DNA of 64,000 bases from Christensenella sp. UBA2853 (GTDB lineage: Bacteria; Bacillota; Clostridia; Christensenellales; Aristaeellaceae), in contig DEFL01000005.1 in the NCBI GenBank assembly GCA_002350845.1, positions 165,268-229,267 of the forward strand. The letters run 5' to 3'. Made by a program: the position numbers and the translations under genes. The stretch's first letter is position 1. The number at the start of each line of letters is the position of its first letter. This document shows, in pieces, positions 1-8,578 of this stretch. The notes under the pieces were generated by a model. That model was not told where the DNA came from. It made no database searches and worked only from the letters and a program-made list of their open reading frames with translations.

Positions 1-2009
1 CGGCAGCCACGATGACCCATCATGGGGTTCGCTTCATGCAGAGCATTGATCTTCTGCTTGACTTCCTCAACGCTGCGGCCGAGGTTCTTCGCCAGCTCTT
101 CGATTTCTTCGGTCATATCGAGGTGCGGGACGAATTCATGCAGCGGCGGATCCAGATAACGGACAGTCATGGGACGGCCTTCGAGCACTTTGTACATAGC
201 CTCGAAGTCACCCTGCTGCATCGGCAGGATCTTGGCCAGTGCCTTTTCGCGCTGTTCCTTGGTATCAGCAAGGATCATTTCACGGACAGCCGCGATACGG
301 GAAGCTTCGAAGAACATGTGCTCGGTACGGCACAGGCCAATGCCTTCAGCGCCGAACTCGACAGCCTTCTTGGCGTCACGCGGGGTATCCGCATTGGTGC
401 GCACGCGCAGACGGCGGGCAGCATCAGCCCAGCCCATCAGGCGGGCGAAGTCACCGGAAATGGTAGCGTCAACAGTCTTGACCAGACCATCGTACACTTT
501 GCCGGTGGAGCCATCAACGGAGATCATATCACCTTCGTGATACACTTTGCCGGCGATGGTCACAGTGTTGTTCTCTTCATCGAACTTCAGATCGCCGCAG
601 CCAACAACTGCTGCACGGCCCATGCCGCGGGCAACAACGGCTGCGTGGCTGGTCATGCCGCCGAAAGCGGTCAGGATCGCCTGGGAGAAGTCCATGCCTT
701 CGATGTCTTCAGGAGTGGTTTCCTTGCGGACAAGGATGACCTTTTCCTTGTTCTTGCCATGTTCAGCTGCCTTTTCAGCAGTGAAGTAGATGGCGCCGGC
801 GCCAGCACCAGGAGATGCCGGGAGACCAGTAGCGATGGCAGTTGCTTCTTTCAGAGCAGCAGCATCGAAATTCGGGTGGAGCAGGGAGTCGAGCTGCTTG
901 GGTTCAACCTTCAGAACAGCTTCTTCTTCGGTCAGAACACCTTCATCGACCAGGTCAACAGCGATCTTCAGAGCAGCAGCAGCGGTACGCTTGCCGTTAC
1001 GGGTCTGCAGCATGAAGAGCTTGCCTTCTTCGATGGTGTATTCCATATCCTGCATGTCGCGATAGTGAGCTTCGAGCTTGTTGGCGATGTCAACAAACTG
1101 CTCATAGACATGAGGCATAGCCTGCTCGAGGGTAGCGATGGGCTGAGGAGTACGGATACCAGCCACGACGTCTTCGCCCTGAGCGTTGAGGAGATACTCG
1201 CCATAGAGCTTCTTCTCGCCAGTGGAAGGATTGCGGGTGAACGCAACGCCGGTGCCGCTGGTCTCGCCCATGTTGCCGAACACCATGCTCTGGACGTTGA
1301 CAGCAGTGCCCCAGTCGCCGGGGATGTCGTTCATACGACGATAGTAGATTGCGCGGGGGTTATCCCAGCTGCGGAACACGGCCTTGACAGCTTCCATGAG
1401 CTGTACGCGGGGATCCTGCGGGAATTCCACGCCCTGATGCTTGAGGTAGATCGCCTTGAAGCGTTCCACGATCTGCTTGAGATCTTCAGCATCCAGGTCA
1501 CGATCGTACTTAACGCCCTTCTTCTCCTTGAACTCGTCGAGAACAGCCTCGAACTCGCTCTTCGGGATTTCCATAACGACGTCAGAGAACATCGCGATGA
1601 AACGGCGATAAGCATCGTATGCAAACTTTTCGTTGTTGGTCTTCTTGGCCAAGCCCTTCACGGACTTGTCGGTCAGACCGAGGTTCAGAATCGTGTCCAT
1701 CATGCCAGGCATGGAAGCGCGGGCGCCGGAACGAACAGAAACCAGGAAGGGGTTCTCGTCGTCGCCAAACTTCTTGCCGGCGACCTCTTCGGTGATGGCA
1801 AGCGCATCGTAAATCTGCTTGACGATGTCATCATTGATGGTCTTTCCATCGTTGTAGTACTGCGTGCAGGCTTCCGTGGTCACAGTGAAGCCCTGGGGCA
1901 CCGGCATGCCAAGATTGGTCATTTCAGCCAGGTTAGCGCCCTTGCCGCCGAGCAGCTCACGCATGTTCGCGTTGCCCTCTTTGAAGAGGTACACATACTT
2001 CTTCGCCAT
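1..2009 (-). CDS. ppdK: Pyruvate, phosphate dikinase (3' end cut by window edge)
   Basis: Interconverts pyruvate + ATP + Pi and PEP + AMP + PPi; in anaerobes it often runs in the glycolytic direction. About 669 N-terminal residues are present. The N terminus reads MAKKYVYLFKEGNANMRELL followed by a GGKGANLAEM segment typical of the ATP-grasp domain, and the phosphohistidine-domain signature GGMTSHAAVVARGMG lies near residue 456, its His being the catalytic phosphocarrier. The PEP/pyruvate-binding TIM barrel is mostly outside the window. The start is ATG at 2009 behind a strong AAGGAGG-like site. It is transcribed from a well-matched promoter with a CcpA-type cre box upstream. Family assignment is secure. 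Confidence 0.96.
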   Translation of the reverse strand, partial: MAKKYVYLFKEGNANMRELLGGKGANLAEMTNLGMPVPQGFTVTTEACTQYYNDGKTINDDIVKQIYDALAITEEVAGKKFGDDENPFLVSVRSGARASMPGMMDTILNLGLTDKSVKGLAKKTNNEKFAYDAYRRFIAMFSDVVMEIPKSEFEAVLDEFKEKKGVKYDRDLDAEDLKQIVERFKAIYLKHQGVEFPQDPRVQLMEAVKAVFRSWDNPRAIYYRRMNDIPGDWGTAVNVQSMVFGNMGETSGTGVAFTRNPSTGEKKLYGEYLLNAQGEDVVAGIRTPQPIATLEQAMPHVYEQFVDIANKLEAHYRDMQDMEYTIEEGKLFMLQTRNGKRTAAAALKIAVDLVDEGVLTEEEAVLKVEPKQLDSLLHPNFDAAALKEATAIATGLPASPGAGAGAIYFTAEKAAEHGKNKEKVILVRKETTPEDIEGMDFSQAILTAFGGMTSHAAVVARGMGRAAVVGCGDLKFDEENNTVTIAGKVYHEGDMISVDGSTGKVYDGLVKTVDATISGDFARLMGWADAARRLRVRTNADTPRDAKKAVEFGAEGIGLCRTEHMFFEASRIAAVREMILADTKEQREKALAKILPMQQGDFEAMYKVLEGRPMTVRYLDPPLHEFVPHLDMTEEIEELAKNLGRSVEEVKQKINALHEANPMMGHRGC

Positions 2010-2100
2010 GGGAATCATCCTCCTTGATTCGATAACAGGATTTCTCCTGTCTGCTGAGACTTGCCTGGCAAAGACGTCAGGTGCCCCATCAATCCATTGA

Positions 2101-2129
2101 ATTATACATGTTTGGCACATCTTTTGCAA
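2101..2129 (-). promoter_or_regulatory. ppdK promoter
   Basis: On the minus strand TTGCAA (2124-2129) and TATAAT (2101-2106) are separated by 17 bp, about 90 bp upstream of the ppdK start codon. The -35 box overlaps an 8-bp inverted repeat, CACATCTT-TTGC-AAGATGTG (2116-2135), which could be an operator. Confidence 0.8.
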
Positions 2130-2143
2130 GATGTGATCATGAT

Positions 2144-2157
2144 TGTAAACGCTTACA
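2144..2157. promoter_or_regulatory. CcpA cre box upstream of ppdK
   Basis: TGTAAACGCTTACA matches the cre consensus TGWAANCGNTNWCA at every position and is a near-perfect palindrome. It lies upstream of the -35 element, centred about 57 bp before the expected transcription start. Promoter-distal upstream cre sites are usually associated with activation by CcpA, as at ackA, but the direction of control here is inferred. Confidence 0.7.
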
Positions 2158-2230
2158 CTGCAAACCGGTCAAAAAACTTTCCCTCAAACGGCGCTTTTTC
2201 CCTTTGCGATTTCATTCCGGGGCTGGTGCT

Positions 2231-3541
2231 TCAGCTGTCGGACACAATATGTCTGCGGATATTTGCATTGATGCGGTTGAGTATTTCTGTTGAGCGGGTC
2301 CTTTCCTCCTCACCCATGCCTTCAAAGCAGATCTTTTCATAGTCTTCTTCCATCTGCCGAAGCTCGTTCTCCATTTCCTCCGAGGAAAGAACAAACCGCT
2401 CCCCCGGTTTCCCTTCTTCTCTTCCGGTTCTGCGGATCATGCCCGATGCCAGCAGCCTTGCAGCGGATACATTGGCAGCGATCTGTCCGATGCCGGAGAC
2501 ACTGCACACCTCGCTCATGCTGCTCGGCACGCCAAGTTTCCACAGCGCATACATCAGTTTGACTTCACCGATATCCAGCGCATGCTTCACAGCAATCGTA
2601 TTCATGTACCGGCTCATCAGCCGCATGCCCAGATAGTTGCCAAGGATCAGCGGACTGCCCGTCTGCGCGCTGTAGTGGATCTCGGCATCCTGTTCCTCCC
2701 CGAGTTTTCTCGTGCCCGGGGCAAACGGAATGGAAAGCGCGTCCGTGCTGAAAGACAGCAGGTATCCGTAAATGACCGGGAGGCGCTCCTGATAGCTGCG
2801 CGTGTCAAAGACGCTCTTATAGAACTCATTGTAATACCCGATCACGCTCTTTTTCATTTTGACCGCGCTGTTCAGGTTCATGTTCTGCTCCACAAGCGAG
2901 CCTTTGGTGCGGACATAATAATACACCGGTGCTTTAAGCACCGAGATGGTCTTTGCATGAATCAGATACTCGAGGTTGAAAATCATATCCTCGCTGTAAC
3001 TGATATGCTCGTCCATCCGAACATCATACCGGTCAATGATGTCTTTCCGATAGATCTTGTTCCACAGCACCCCGTAATAGAGATCCGCAGGAGTCCGCAT
3101 CATCTGGTCGGCATACTGGCGCCTGTCGATCAGCCCGGGTTTGTCGATGGATCCCTTCTGTGAAACATTTTCATCCACCACGCGGTAAAAATCGCCGATT
3201 GCAAGGTCTGCCCCGCTGCTCTCCATTTCTCTGACAAGAAGCTTGGTGGATTCCATGGGCAGCCAGTCGTCCACATCCACAAACCGGATGTATTCGCCCG
3301 TGGCTTCCTCGATCCCCCGATTTCTGGCGGAAGAAACACCGCCATTCTCCTTGTAGATGGCACGGACTCTCGGGTCCTTTTGAGCGTACGCTTCTGCAAT
3401 TGCCTGAGACCCGTCTCTGCTTCCGTCATTGACAAGAATCACTTCAAGATCATCGGCATCCTGCTTTAATATGCTGTCCACACACCGCTTCAGCACGTTT
3501 TCGCCGTTATAGACCGGCACTATGATACTGACTTTTCCCAT
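2231..3541 (-). CDS. Family 2 glycosyltransferase with C-terminal MarR-like winged helix
   Basis: Residues 1-230 are a GT-A fold family 2 glycosyltransferase: it begins KVSIIVPVYNGENVLKRCVDS, with NDGSRDGS and the metal-binding DVDD motif near residue 92. Such enzymes move a sugar from a nucleotide donor to a glycan or cell-surface acceptor. Residues ~324-436 read like a MarR wHTH with its dimerisation helix (IGEVKLMYALWKLG, recognition-helix-like IAANVSAARLLASGMIRR, then SSEEMENELRQMEEDYEKI and GMGEEERTRSTEILNRI). No frameshift or internal strong ribosome site separates the two parts, so it reads as one 436-residue fusion. It lies just past the Rnf terminator with no obvious promoter of its own. 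The acceptor is unknown, and the wHTH call rests on pattern similarity only. Confidence 0.85.
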   Translation of the reverse strand: MGKVSIIVPVYNGENVLKRCVDSILKQDADDLEVILVNDGSRDGSQAIAEAYAQKDPRVRAIYKENGGVSSARNRGIEEATGEYIRFVDVDDWLPMESTKLLVREMESSGADLAIGDFYRVVDENVSQKGSIDKPGLIDRRQYADQMMRTPADLYYGVLWNKIYRKDIIDRYDVRMDEHISYSEDMIFNLEYLIHAKTISVLKAPVYYYVRTKGSLVEQNMNLNSAVKMKKSVIGYYNEFYKSVFDTRSYQERLPVIYGYLLSFSTDALSIPFAPGTRKLGEEQDAEIHYSAQTGSPLILGNYLGMRLMSRYMNTIAVKHALDIGEVKLMYALWKLGVPSSMSEVCSVSGIGQIAANVSAARLLASGMIRRTGREEGKPGERFVLSSEEMENELRQMEEDYEKICFEGMGEEERTRSTEILNRINANIRRHIVSDS

Positions 3542-3582
3542 CTCGGATTTTTCCCCGTCTCTGTTCTTTTTGAAAGCAGAAA

Positions 3583-3612
3583 GGGCAGAAAGACGTCACT
3601 GTCTTTCTGCCC
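3583..3612 (-). terminator. Rho-independent terminator after rnfB
   Basis: Perfect 12-bp stem (GGGCAGAAAGAC / GTCTTTCTGCCC) with a 6-nt loop, followed on the minus strand by a pyrimidine-rich tail. A second, smaller hairpin (3628-3648) lies between it and the rnfB stop codon. Confidence 0.75.
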
Positions 3613-3655
3613 CATAGACTGCATGATTTGAGTCAGATTCAGACTCAAGATCGCA

Positions 3656-4765
3656 TCAGACCCCTTCGGTCTTCTTTTCCACTGGCTTGGCTGCTGCAGG
3701 AGCTGCAGGTGCCACTGGTTTCGCAGCGGGCTTGGGCGCTTCAACTGCCGCCTGCGGATCGCGGGGACGATTTCTCGTCTTGATCACAATGCACTTCTCG
3801 CCCTTCTTGTTCATCGGGCACTTTTCAGCGCACTGACCGCAGCCTGTGCAGGCATCGGTGACAAAGTGCTTCTGCTTGAGTTCGCCGGAAATGGCGTTGA
3901 ACTGGCAGGTGCGCTTGCACATGCCGCAGCCGATGCAGATGTTCCGGTTGATGACTGCCACCTGGCGTTCATCAAACAGTGCCTGCATGGCTTCCGTCGG
4001 GCAGGCTTCCGCGCACATCATGCACTCTCTGCACTTGGAATAATCGATCTTCGGCAGTCCGTTCACCATCTCAATGGCTTCGAACTTACAGGCTTTCACA
4101 CATCTCTGGCATCCGATACAACCGGTCTGGCAGTTGGCCGAGACGGCCTTTCCAATGCCCGGGTTGTGGCAAGCCACGTCCACCTTCTGTGCGGCAGGAC
4201 GCAGTTCCAGGACGTGCTTCGGGCATGCTGCAACGCACTTGCCGCAGCTCTGGCACTTTTCTTCATCCACCACAGCAATATGGCGGCTCTCATCCATATG
4301 AATGGCGCCAAACGGGCAGACCTTTTCGCAGGTTCCAAGACCCATGCAGGCAAACTTGCAGGTCTTGTAGCCGTCGGACAGCGTGGATGCTGCAACACAG
4401 TCACGGATTCCGTTGTATTCGAATCTCGCCTTGCAGTTGTCTGTACCGCCCTGGCAGACCACACGGGCGACCTTCTTTACGCTTTCGCCGGCCTCAACAC
4501 CCATGATGGCTGCAATTTTCTTGGCCACTTCAGATCCGCCGACAGGGCAGGCAGCGACAGGCGCTTTCCCGCTGGCAATGGCATCCGCGCAGCCGTCGCA
4601 TCCGGGATATCCGCAGCCGCCACAGTTGGCACCGGGCAGCGCTTCACGGACTGCATCGCGGGTGGGGTTTGATTCAATAGCAAAGACTTTGGCGGTCCAG
4701 GTCAGGAGAATGCCAAACAGCACGCCCATGACGCCAAGGACCACAACAGCCCACAGGATATTCAT
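3656..4765 (-). CDS. rnfB: Rnf complex ferredoxin-accepting subunit RnfB
   Basis: Iron-sulfur subunit of the membrane ferredoxin:NAD oxidoreductase (Rnf), thought to take electrons from reduced ferredoxin. The N-terminal membrane helix (residues 3-25) is followed by the 4Fe-4S motif C48-X2-C51-X4-C56-X16-C73. Six more CX2CX2CX3C-type clusters run to about residue 325, giving a polyferredoxin larger than the proteobacterial RnfB. The tail (residues ~335-369) is Ala/Pro/Lys rich and probably disordered. It is the last gene of the operon, 23 nt after rnfA, with a terminator behind it. Confidence 0.95.
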   Translation of the reverse strand: MNILWAVVVLGVMGVLFGILLTWTAKVFAIESNPTRDAVREALPGANCGGCGYPGCDGCADAIASGKAPVAACPVGGSEVAKKIAAIMGVEAGESVKKVARVVCQGGTDNCKARFEYNGIRDCVAASTLSDGYKTCKFACMGLGTCEKVCPFGAIHMDESRHIAVVDEEKCQSCGKCVAACPKHVLELRPAAQKVDVACHNPGIGKAVSANCQTGCIGCQRCVKACKFEAIEMVNGLPKIDYSKCRECMMCAEACPTEAMQALFDERQVAVINRNICIGCGMCKRTCQFNAISGELKQKHFVTDACTGCGQCAEKCPMNKKGEKCIVIKTRNRPRDPQAAVEAPKPAAKPVAPAAPAAAKPVEKKTEGV

Positions 4766-4788
4766 CCTTCATTTCCTCCCTTTCAGCG

Positions 4789-5364
4789 TCAGATCAGGCC
4801 GCCGAAGCCCATGAAGGATATGGCCATGAGACCGGCCGTGATCAGGGCTCCGGGAGAACCCTTCATCCACTTGGGCATATTCGACAGCTCAAGGCGTTCA
4901 CGGATACAGGACAGCAGCAGAAGCGCGAGGGTAAAACCAAGCGCAGAGCAGCAGCCGCTGAACGTGGCCTCGAGGAGATTCCAGCCGTCGGTGATGTTGT
5001 TGATCGCCACAGCCAGAACGACGCAGTTCGTTGTAATCAGGGGCAGATAGACGCCCAGTGCCTGGTAGAGAGAGAACGACAGCTTTTTGAGCGCATTCTC
5101 AACGACCTGCACCAGAACAGCAATGACCAGAATGAAAGCAATAGTCTGCAGGTACCCGAGATTAAACGGAGTGAGGAGATAATACTGAATGAGCCAGGTG
5201 ATAAAGGATGCAAGGGTAATGACGAAGGTCACCGCCATGCCCATGCCCAGCGCTGTGTCGAACTTCTTGGAAACACCCAGGAACGGGCAGATGCCGAAGA
5301 ACTGGCACATGACGTAGTTGTTCACCAGGATGTATCCGATCAGCATGGAAAGATAGACGTTCAT
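4789..5364 (-). CDS. rnfA: Rnf complex membrane subunit RnfA
   Basis: Integral membrane subunit of Rnf, 191 residues with six predicted helices, homologous to NqrE. The N terminus MNVYLSMLIGYILVNNYVMCQF, the GICPFLGVSKK stretch and the repeat-related CVVLAVAINN region are typical. The two conserved membrane cysteines (in NNYVMCQF and TTNCVVLA) match those proposed to bind an iron-sulfur centre between RnfA and RnfE. Its start overlaps the end of rnfE by 4 nt (ATGA), implying translational coupling. Confidence 0.95.
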   Translation of the reverse strand: MNVYLSMLIGYILVNNYVMCQFFGICPFLGVSKKFDTALGMGMAVTFVITLASFITWLIQYYLLTPFNLGYLQTIAFILVIAVLVQVVENALKKLSFSLYQALGVYLPLITTNCVVLAVAINNITDGWNLLEATFSGCCSALGFTLALLLLSCIRERLELSNMPKWMKGSPGALITAGLMAISFMGFGGLI

Positions 5365-5996
5365 GCAGCAGCCTCCTTCCTGGTGTTCTTATTCTGGATC
5401 GCAGTACGGATAAAGTTGACAATGATCATCATCAGGCCCAGGGTGACAAATCCACCGGGCACCTGGTTCATGACCGCCATCGGCTGATAGGCTTCAGGCA
5501 TCATCTGCAGTCCGAAGATCGTGCCGGAGCCGAACAGCTCACGGACGCAGGAGAGCAGCGTAATGGAGCAGGTGAAGCCCAGTCCCATGCCCAGTCCGTC
5601 GGCAATGGAGAGGATCGGCGGATTCTTTGCCGCATAGGATTCAGCGCGTGCAAAGATAATGCAGTTCACGGTAATGAGCGGAATGTACGTACCCAGGCTT
5701 GCACGCAGATCCGGAAGGAAAGCCTGCATCATCAGGTCGATGAGCGTCACGAAGCTCGCGATGATGACGATGTAGGAAGGAATACGGACCTTTTCCGGAA
5801 TGATGTTGCGCAGAAGCGAGATGAACAGGTTGGAGAACACCAGAACGAAGGTCGTGGCAAGACCCATGCCGACGCCGTTCATGGCCTGCGTGGTAATGCC
5901 CAGGGTCGGGCACATGCCCAGCATCAGGACAAAGGTGGGGTTCTCAACAATCAAACCGTTGAGAAACACGCTGAGAAAATTCTGCTTCTTATGCAT
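5361..5996 (-). CDS. rnfE: Rnf complex membrane subunit RnfE
   Basis: Integral membrane partner of RnfA (NqrD/RnfE family), 211 residues. Diagnostic stretches are NPTFVLMLGMCPTLGITT and ITVNCIIFARAE, each carrying the conserved membrane Cys. Its ATG overlaps the 3' end of rnfD by 8 nt, with GGAGGTGAAG upstream inside rnfD. This overlap leaves no room for rnfG, which normally sits between rnfD and rnfE. Confidence 0.95.
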   Translation of the reverse strand: MHKKQNFLSVFLNGLIVENPTFVLMLGMCPTLGITTQAMNGVGMGLATTFVLVFSNLFISLLRNIIPEKVRIPSYIVIIASFVTLIDLMMQAFLPDLRASLGTYIPLITVNCIIFARAESYAAKNPPILSIADGLGMGLGFTCSITLLSCVRELFGSGTIFGLQMMPEAYQPMAVMNQVPGGFVTLGLMMIIVNFIRTAIQNKNTRKEAAA

Positions 5997-6924
5997 GCTT
6001 CTTCACCTCCCCGAAGATTTTCGGAACCGTGAAGCGGTCAATCAGAGGCGTCATGACATTCATGAAGAGGATCGCGAAGGAGCAGCCTTCGGGATAGTTG
6101 GCGAAAGCGCGGATGACAAAGAGCAGCACGCCGCAGCCCACACCCATGATGATGCGTCCCAGATCACTCACCGGGCTGGTGACGTAATCGGTGGCCATGA
6201 AGAAGGCACCGAGCATCAGTGCGCCGGAGAGGATTTCACTGGTGGCCATCTGAAGTCCGTCTTTGAGCAGATAGAGAACGAACACCGTTCCGATAAAGCA
6301 GACCGGAATCTTCCAGTCAATGATCCCGCGGATAATGAGGTATACACCGCCCAGAATGATGGCGATCTTGCAGGTCTCGCCCAGAACGCCGGGCACATTG
6401 CCGATGAGCAGCTGCCAGAGGCTGACTGCTTCACCGTTGGCCAGCTGGGCAAGCGGCGTAGCGGAAGAGGTGGCATCCACCATGTACTTGGTTGCCGGAT
6501 AGGTGCCCATGATGGTTCCCCAGGACACGAACAGCACAGCACGGGCGGTCAGGGCCGGGTTCATGAAGTTGCTTCCCAGTCCGCCGAAAATGCCCTTGAC
6601 CAGAATCATGGCAATGGCAGCGCCGACAATCGGAATCCAGACCGGTGCGTTGGCAGGCAGGTTGTAGGCCAGCAGAAGGCCGGTGACCACTGCGCTCCAG
6701 TCGCCCACTGCAATCTTCTGATTGGTCAGCTTCTGGTAGAGGTATTCAAAGAGCACACACGCGATCACAGAGGTCGCGATGAGTTTTGCCGCACCCACAC
6801 CAAACAGGACAATGCTGGCAATGCCCGCAGGGGCCAGTGCCAGGCAGACTTCCTGCATGATGCGTTTTGTTGTTACGCCGTCCCGGATGTGCGGCGAGGA
6901 CGTGATGATCAGTTTCTTTTGCAT
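5989..6924 (-). CDS. rnfD: Rnf complex flavin subunit RnfD
   Basis: Membrane subunit (NqrB/RnfD family, 311 residues, multiple helices) that carries a covalent FMN through a threonine. The attachment motif SSATPL is at residues 153-158, with Thr156 the expected FMN ester site (loaded by an ApbE-type transferase). The N terminus carries the usual SSPHIRDG motif. It starts 3 nt after rnfC. Confidence 0.95.
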   Translation of the reverse strand: MQKKLIITSSPHIRDGVTTKRIMQEVCLALAPAGIASIVLFGVGAAKLIATSVIACVLFEYLYQKLTNQKIAVGDWSAVVTGLLLAYNLPANAPVWIPIVGAAIAMILVKGIFGGLGSNFMNPALTARAVLFVSWGTIMGTYPATKYMVDATSSATPLAQLANGEAVSLWQLLIGNVPGVLGETCKIAIILGGVYLIIRGIIDWKIPVCFIGTVFVLYLLKDGLQMATSEILSGALMLGAFFMATDYVTSPVSDLGRIIMGVGCGVLLFVIRAFANYPEGCSFAILFMNVMTPLIDRFTVPKIFGEVKKHA

Positions 6925-6927
6925 GCC

Positions 6928-8337
6928 TCAGCCCTCCTTCTCCGCATTTGCTTTGGCTTCCTTTGCAGCCTTTTCTTTCGCCATTTCTTCCTGTCTCTGC
7001 TTTTCAAGGTCAGCTGCTGCCTTGCGGCGTGTCTGGATGACGCGCTTGCCCTGGCGGAAGGACTGGGTCAGCATCCGCTTGGCGGGGCAGACAAAGGTGC
7101 AGGCGCCGCATTCAATGCAGTTCATGACGCCGAGCTTCTCTGCATCCTCATAGCGGTTGTTACGGATATAGAGGTCCATGAGATAGGGGGACAGTTTCAT
7201 CGGGCAGCCTCTCTGACATCTGCCGCAGCGGATGCAGGGACTTTCTTCAGGTTCTGCCGCTTCCTTGCCCAGGGCAAGGATACCGGAGGAACCCTTGGTG
7301 ACCGGGATTTCCAGATCGTTGATGGCCATGCCCATCATGGGACCGCCATTGAGGATCTTGATGACGCCGGCCTGAAGACCGCCGCAGGTATCGAGCAGGA
7401 GCGAAATCGGCGTACCGATGCGCACCCTGTAGTTGCCGGGATTGTTCACAAGACCGCCGACCGTCGTCACACGCTCAACGAGCGGCTTGCCCTTGCGGAT
7501 CGCCTCATCGATGGCAAAAACCGTGCCGACATTCAGAACAACACAGCCTGTGTCAATGGGCAGCCCGCCGTTGGGCACCTGACGGCGCGTGATCGCGTAA
7601 ATCAGCTGTTTTTCACCGCCCTGCGGATAGGAGACCGGAAGTCCCTTGACCGTAATGCCGCCCATGCCTTCCGCTGCCTTCTGCAGTGCCGCGATGGCAT
7701 CCGGCTTGTTGTTCTCAACGCCGATCACCGCATCCTTGACGCCAAGAGCAGACATCACAATGTGCACACCGTCAATGATTGCGCCCGATTCCTCGAGCAT
7801 CAGACGATGGTCTGCGGTCAGGTACGGCTCGCATTCTGCACCGTTGATGATCAGCTTTTCGATCGTCTTGCCCGGACCGGGTGTCACTTTGACCTGCGTG
7901 GGGAACGTTGCGCCGCCCATGCCGACAATGCCGGCTGCACGGATGGCATCCTGAAGTTCCTTGGCGCTGAGCGTTTCCGGATGATCGCAGGGTGTCAGTT
8001 CGACCCATTCATCCTTGTAATCATTTTCAATGACAACCGCCTGGACTGTTACGCCGCTGGCAAGCAGGCAGGGGCGGATCTCGTCCACAGTACCGGAAAC
8101 AGATGCGTGCACCGGAGCGGAAACAAAGCCGCCGGCTTCACCAATCACCTGTCCAACAAGAACATGATCGCCTTTTTTTACCACCGCTTTGGCCGGCGCG
8201 CCGATGTGCTGAGAAAGCGGAATGACAACACGGGCCGGTGCGGGCACATCAATGATGGCATTGCCGCCGTTGACAGCCTTTCCGTTCTTACCTTCTCTGG
8301 GATGCACACCGCCAGGAAACAGATGAGTTCCAAACAC
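6928..8337 (-). CDS. rnfC: Rnf complex NADH-binding subunit RnfC
   Basis: Peripheral NAD(H)/FMN subunit (469 residues) that exchanges electrons with NAD. The N terminus has the GGVHP motif of RnfC and a barrel-sandwich segment. The NuoF-like Rossmann region contains GMGGATFPTQVK, and two 4Fe-4S sites follow (CIRCGRCQRGCP and CIECGACTFVCP). The C terminus is Ala/Lys/Glu rich. The start is GTG at 8337: an in-frame TGA lies two codons upstream and GGAAGGGGG is suitably placed, so no earlier start is possible. First gene of the operon. Confidence 0.95.
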   Translation of the reverse strand: MFGTHLFPGGVHPREGKNGKAVNGGNAIIDVPAPARVVIPLSQHIGAPAKAVVKKGDHVLVGQVIGEAGGFVSAPVHASVSGTVDEIRPCLLASGVTVQAVVIENDYKDEWVELTPCDHPETLSAKELQDAIRAAGIVGMGGATFPTQVKVTPGPGKTIEKLIINGAECEPYLTADHRLMLEESGAIIDGVHIVMSALGVKDAVIGVENNKPDAIAALQKAAEGMGGITVKGLPVSYPQGGEKQLIYAITRRQVPNGGLPIDTGCVVLNVGTVFAIDEAIRKGKPLVERVTTVGGLVNNPGNYRVRIGTPISLLLDTCGGLQAGVIKILNGGPMMGMAINDLEIPVTKGSSGILALGKEAAEPEESPCIRCGRCQRGCPMKLSPYLMDLYIRNNRYEDAEKLGVMNCIECGACTFVCPAKRMLTQSFRQGKRVIQTRRKAAADLEKQRQEEMAKEKAAKEAKANAEKEG

Positions 8338-8423
8338 GGATCAGGGTCCCCCTTCCATATAGACAGCCGCATGTTTGGCGGCTTTTCTAACACTTTTGCT
8401 TAAAGGTCATGGAGTGCTTGGTC

Positions 8424-8429
8424 ATTATA
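8424..8429 (-). promoter_or_regulatory. -10 element of the rnf operon
   Basis: Minus-strand TATAAT about 87 bp upstream of the rnfC GTG. No good TTGACA is present at 16-18 bp, so an activator or a weak -35 may be used. Confidence 0.5.
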
Positions 8430-8547
8430 CCATAGTTTTTGCACATGAACCAGACCAACCTTGGTTTTTCTTGGTTCCTTTTCTCATTCTTTCCGATTTT
8501 GAGACGGCCTGACAAAAAACGCACGGTTTTCTTTATGGAAATCGCTG

Positions 8548-8578
8548 AAAAAACGGGCCGTTTGACACGAAAGTGTCA
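8548..8578 (-). terminator. Terminator of the tatD-recN gene array
   Basis: Two stacked hairpins on the minus strand. TGACAC-TTTC-GTGTCA overlaps the recN stop codon, and AAACG-GCC-CGTTT is followed directly by a T run. Confidence 0.7.

Noticed and set aside
12..2027. Long open frame on the plus strand opposite ppdK
   Set aside because: It has no ribosome site and mirrors the codon pattern of a clearly conserved gene on the other strand. Similar antisense frames opposite rnfC/rnfD (5800-8403) and hydB (32653-34497) were rejected for the same reason.
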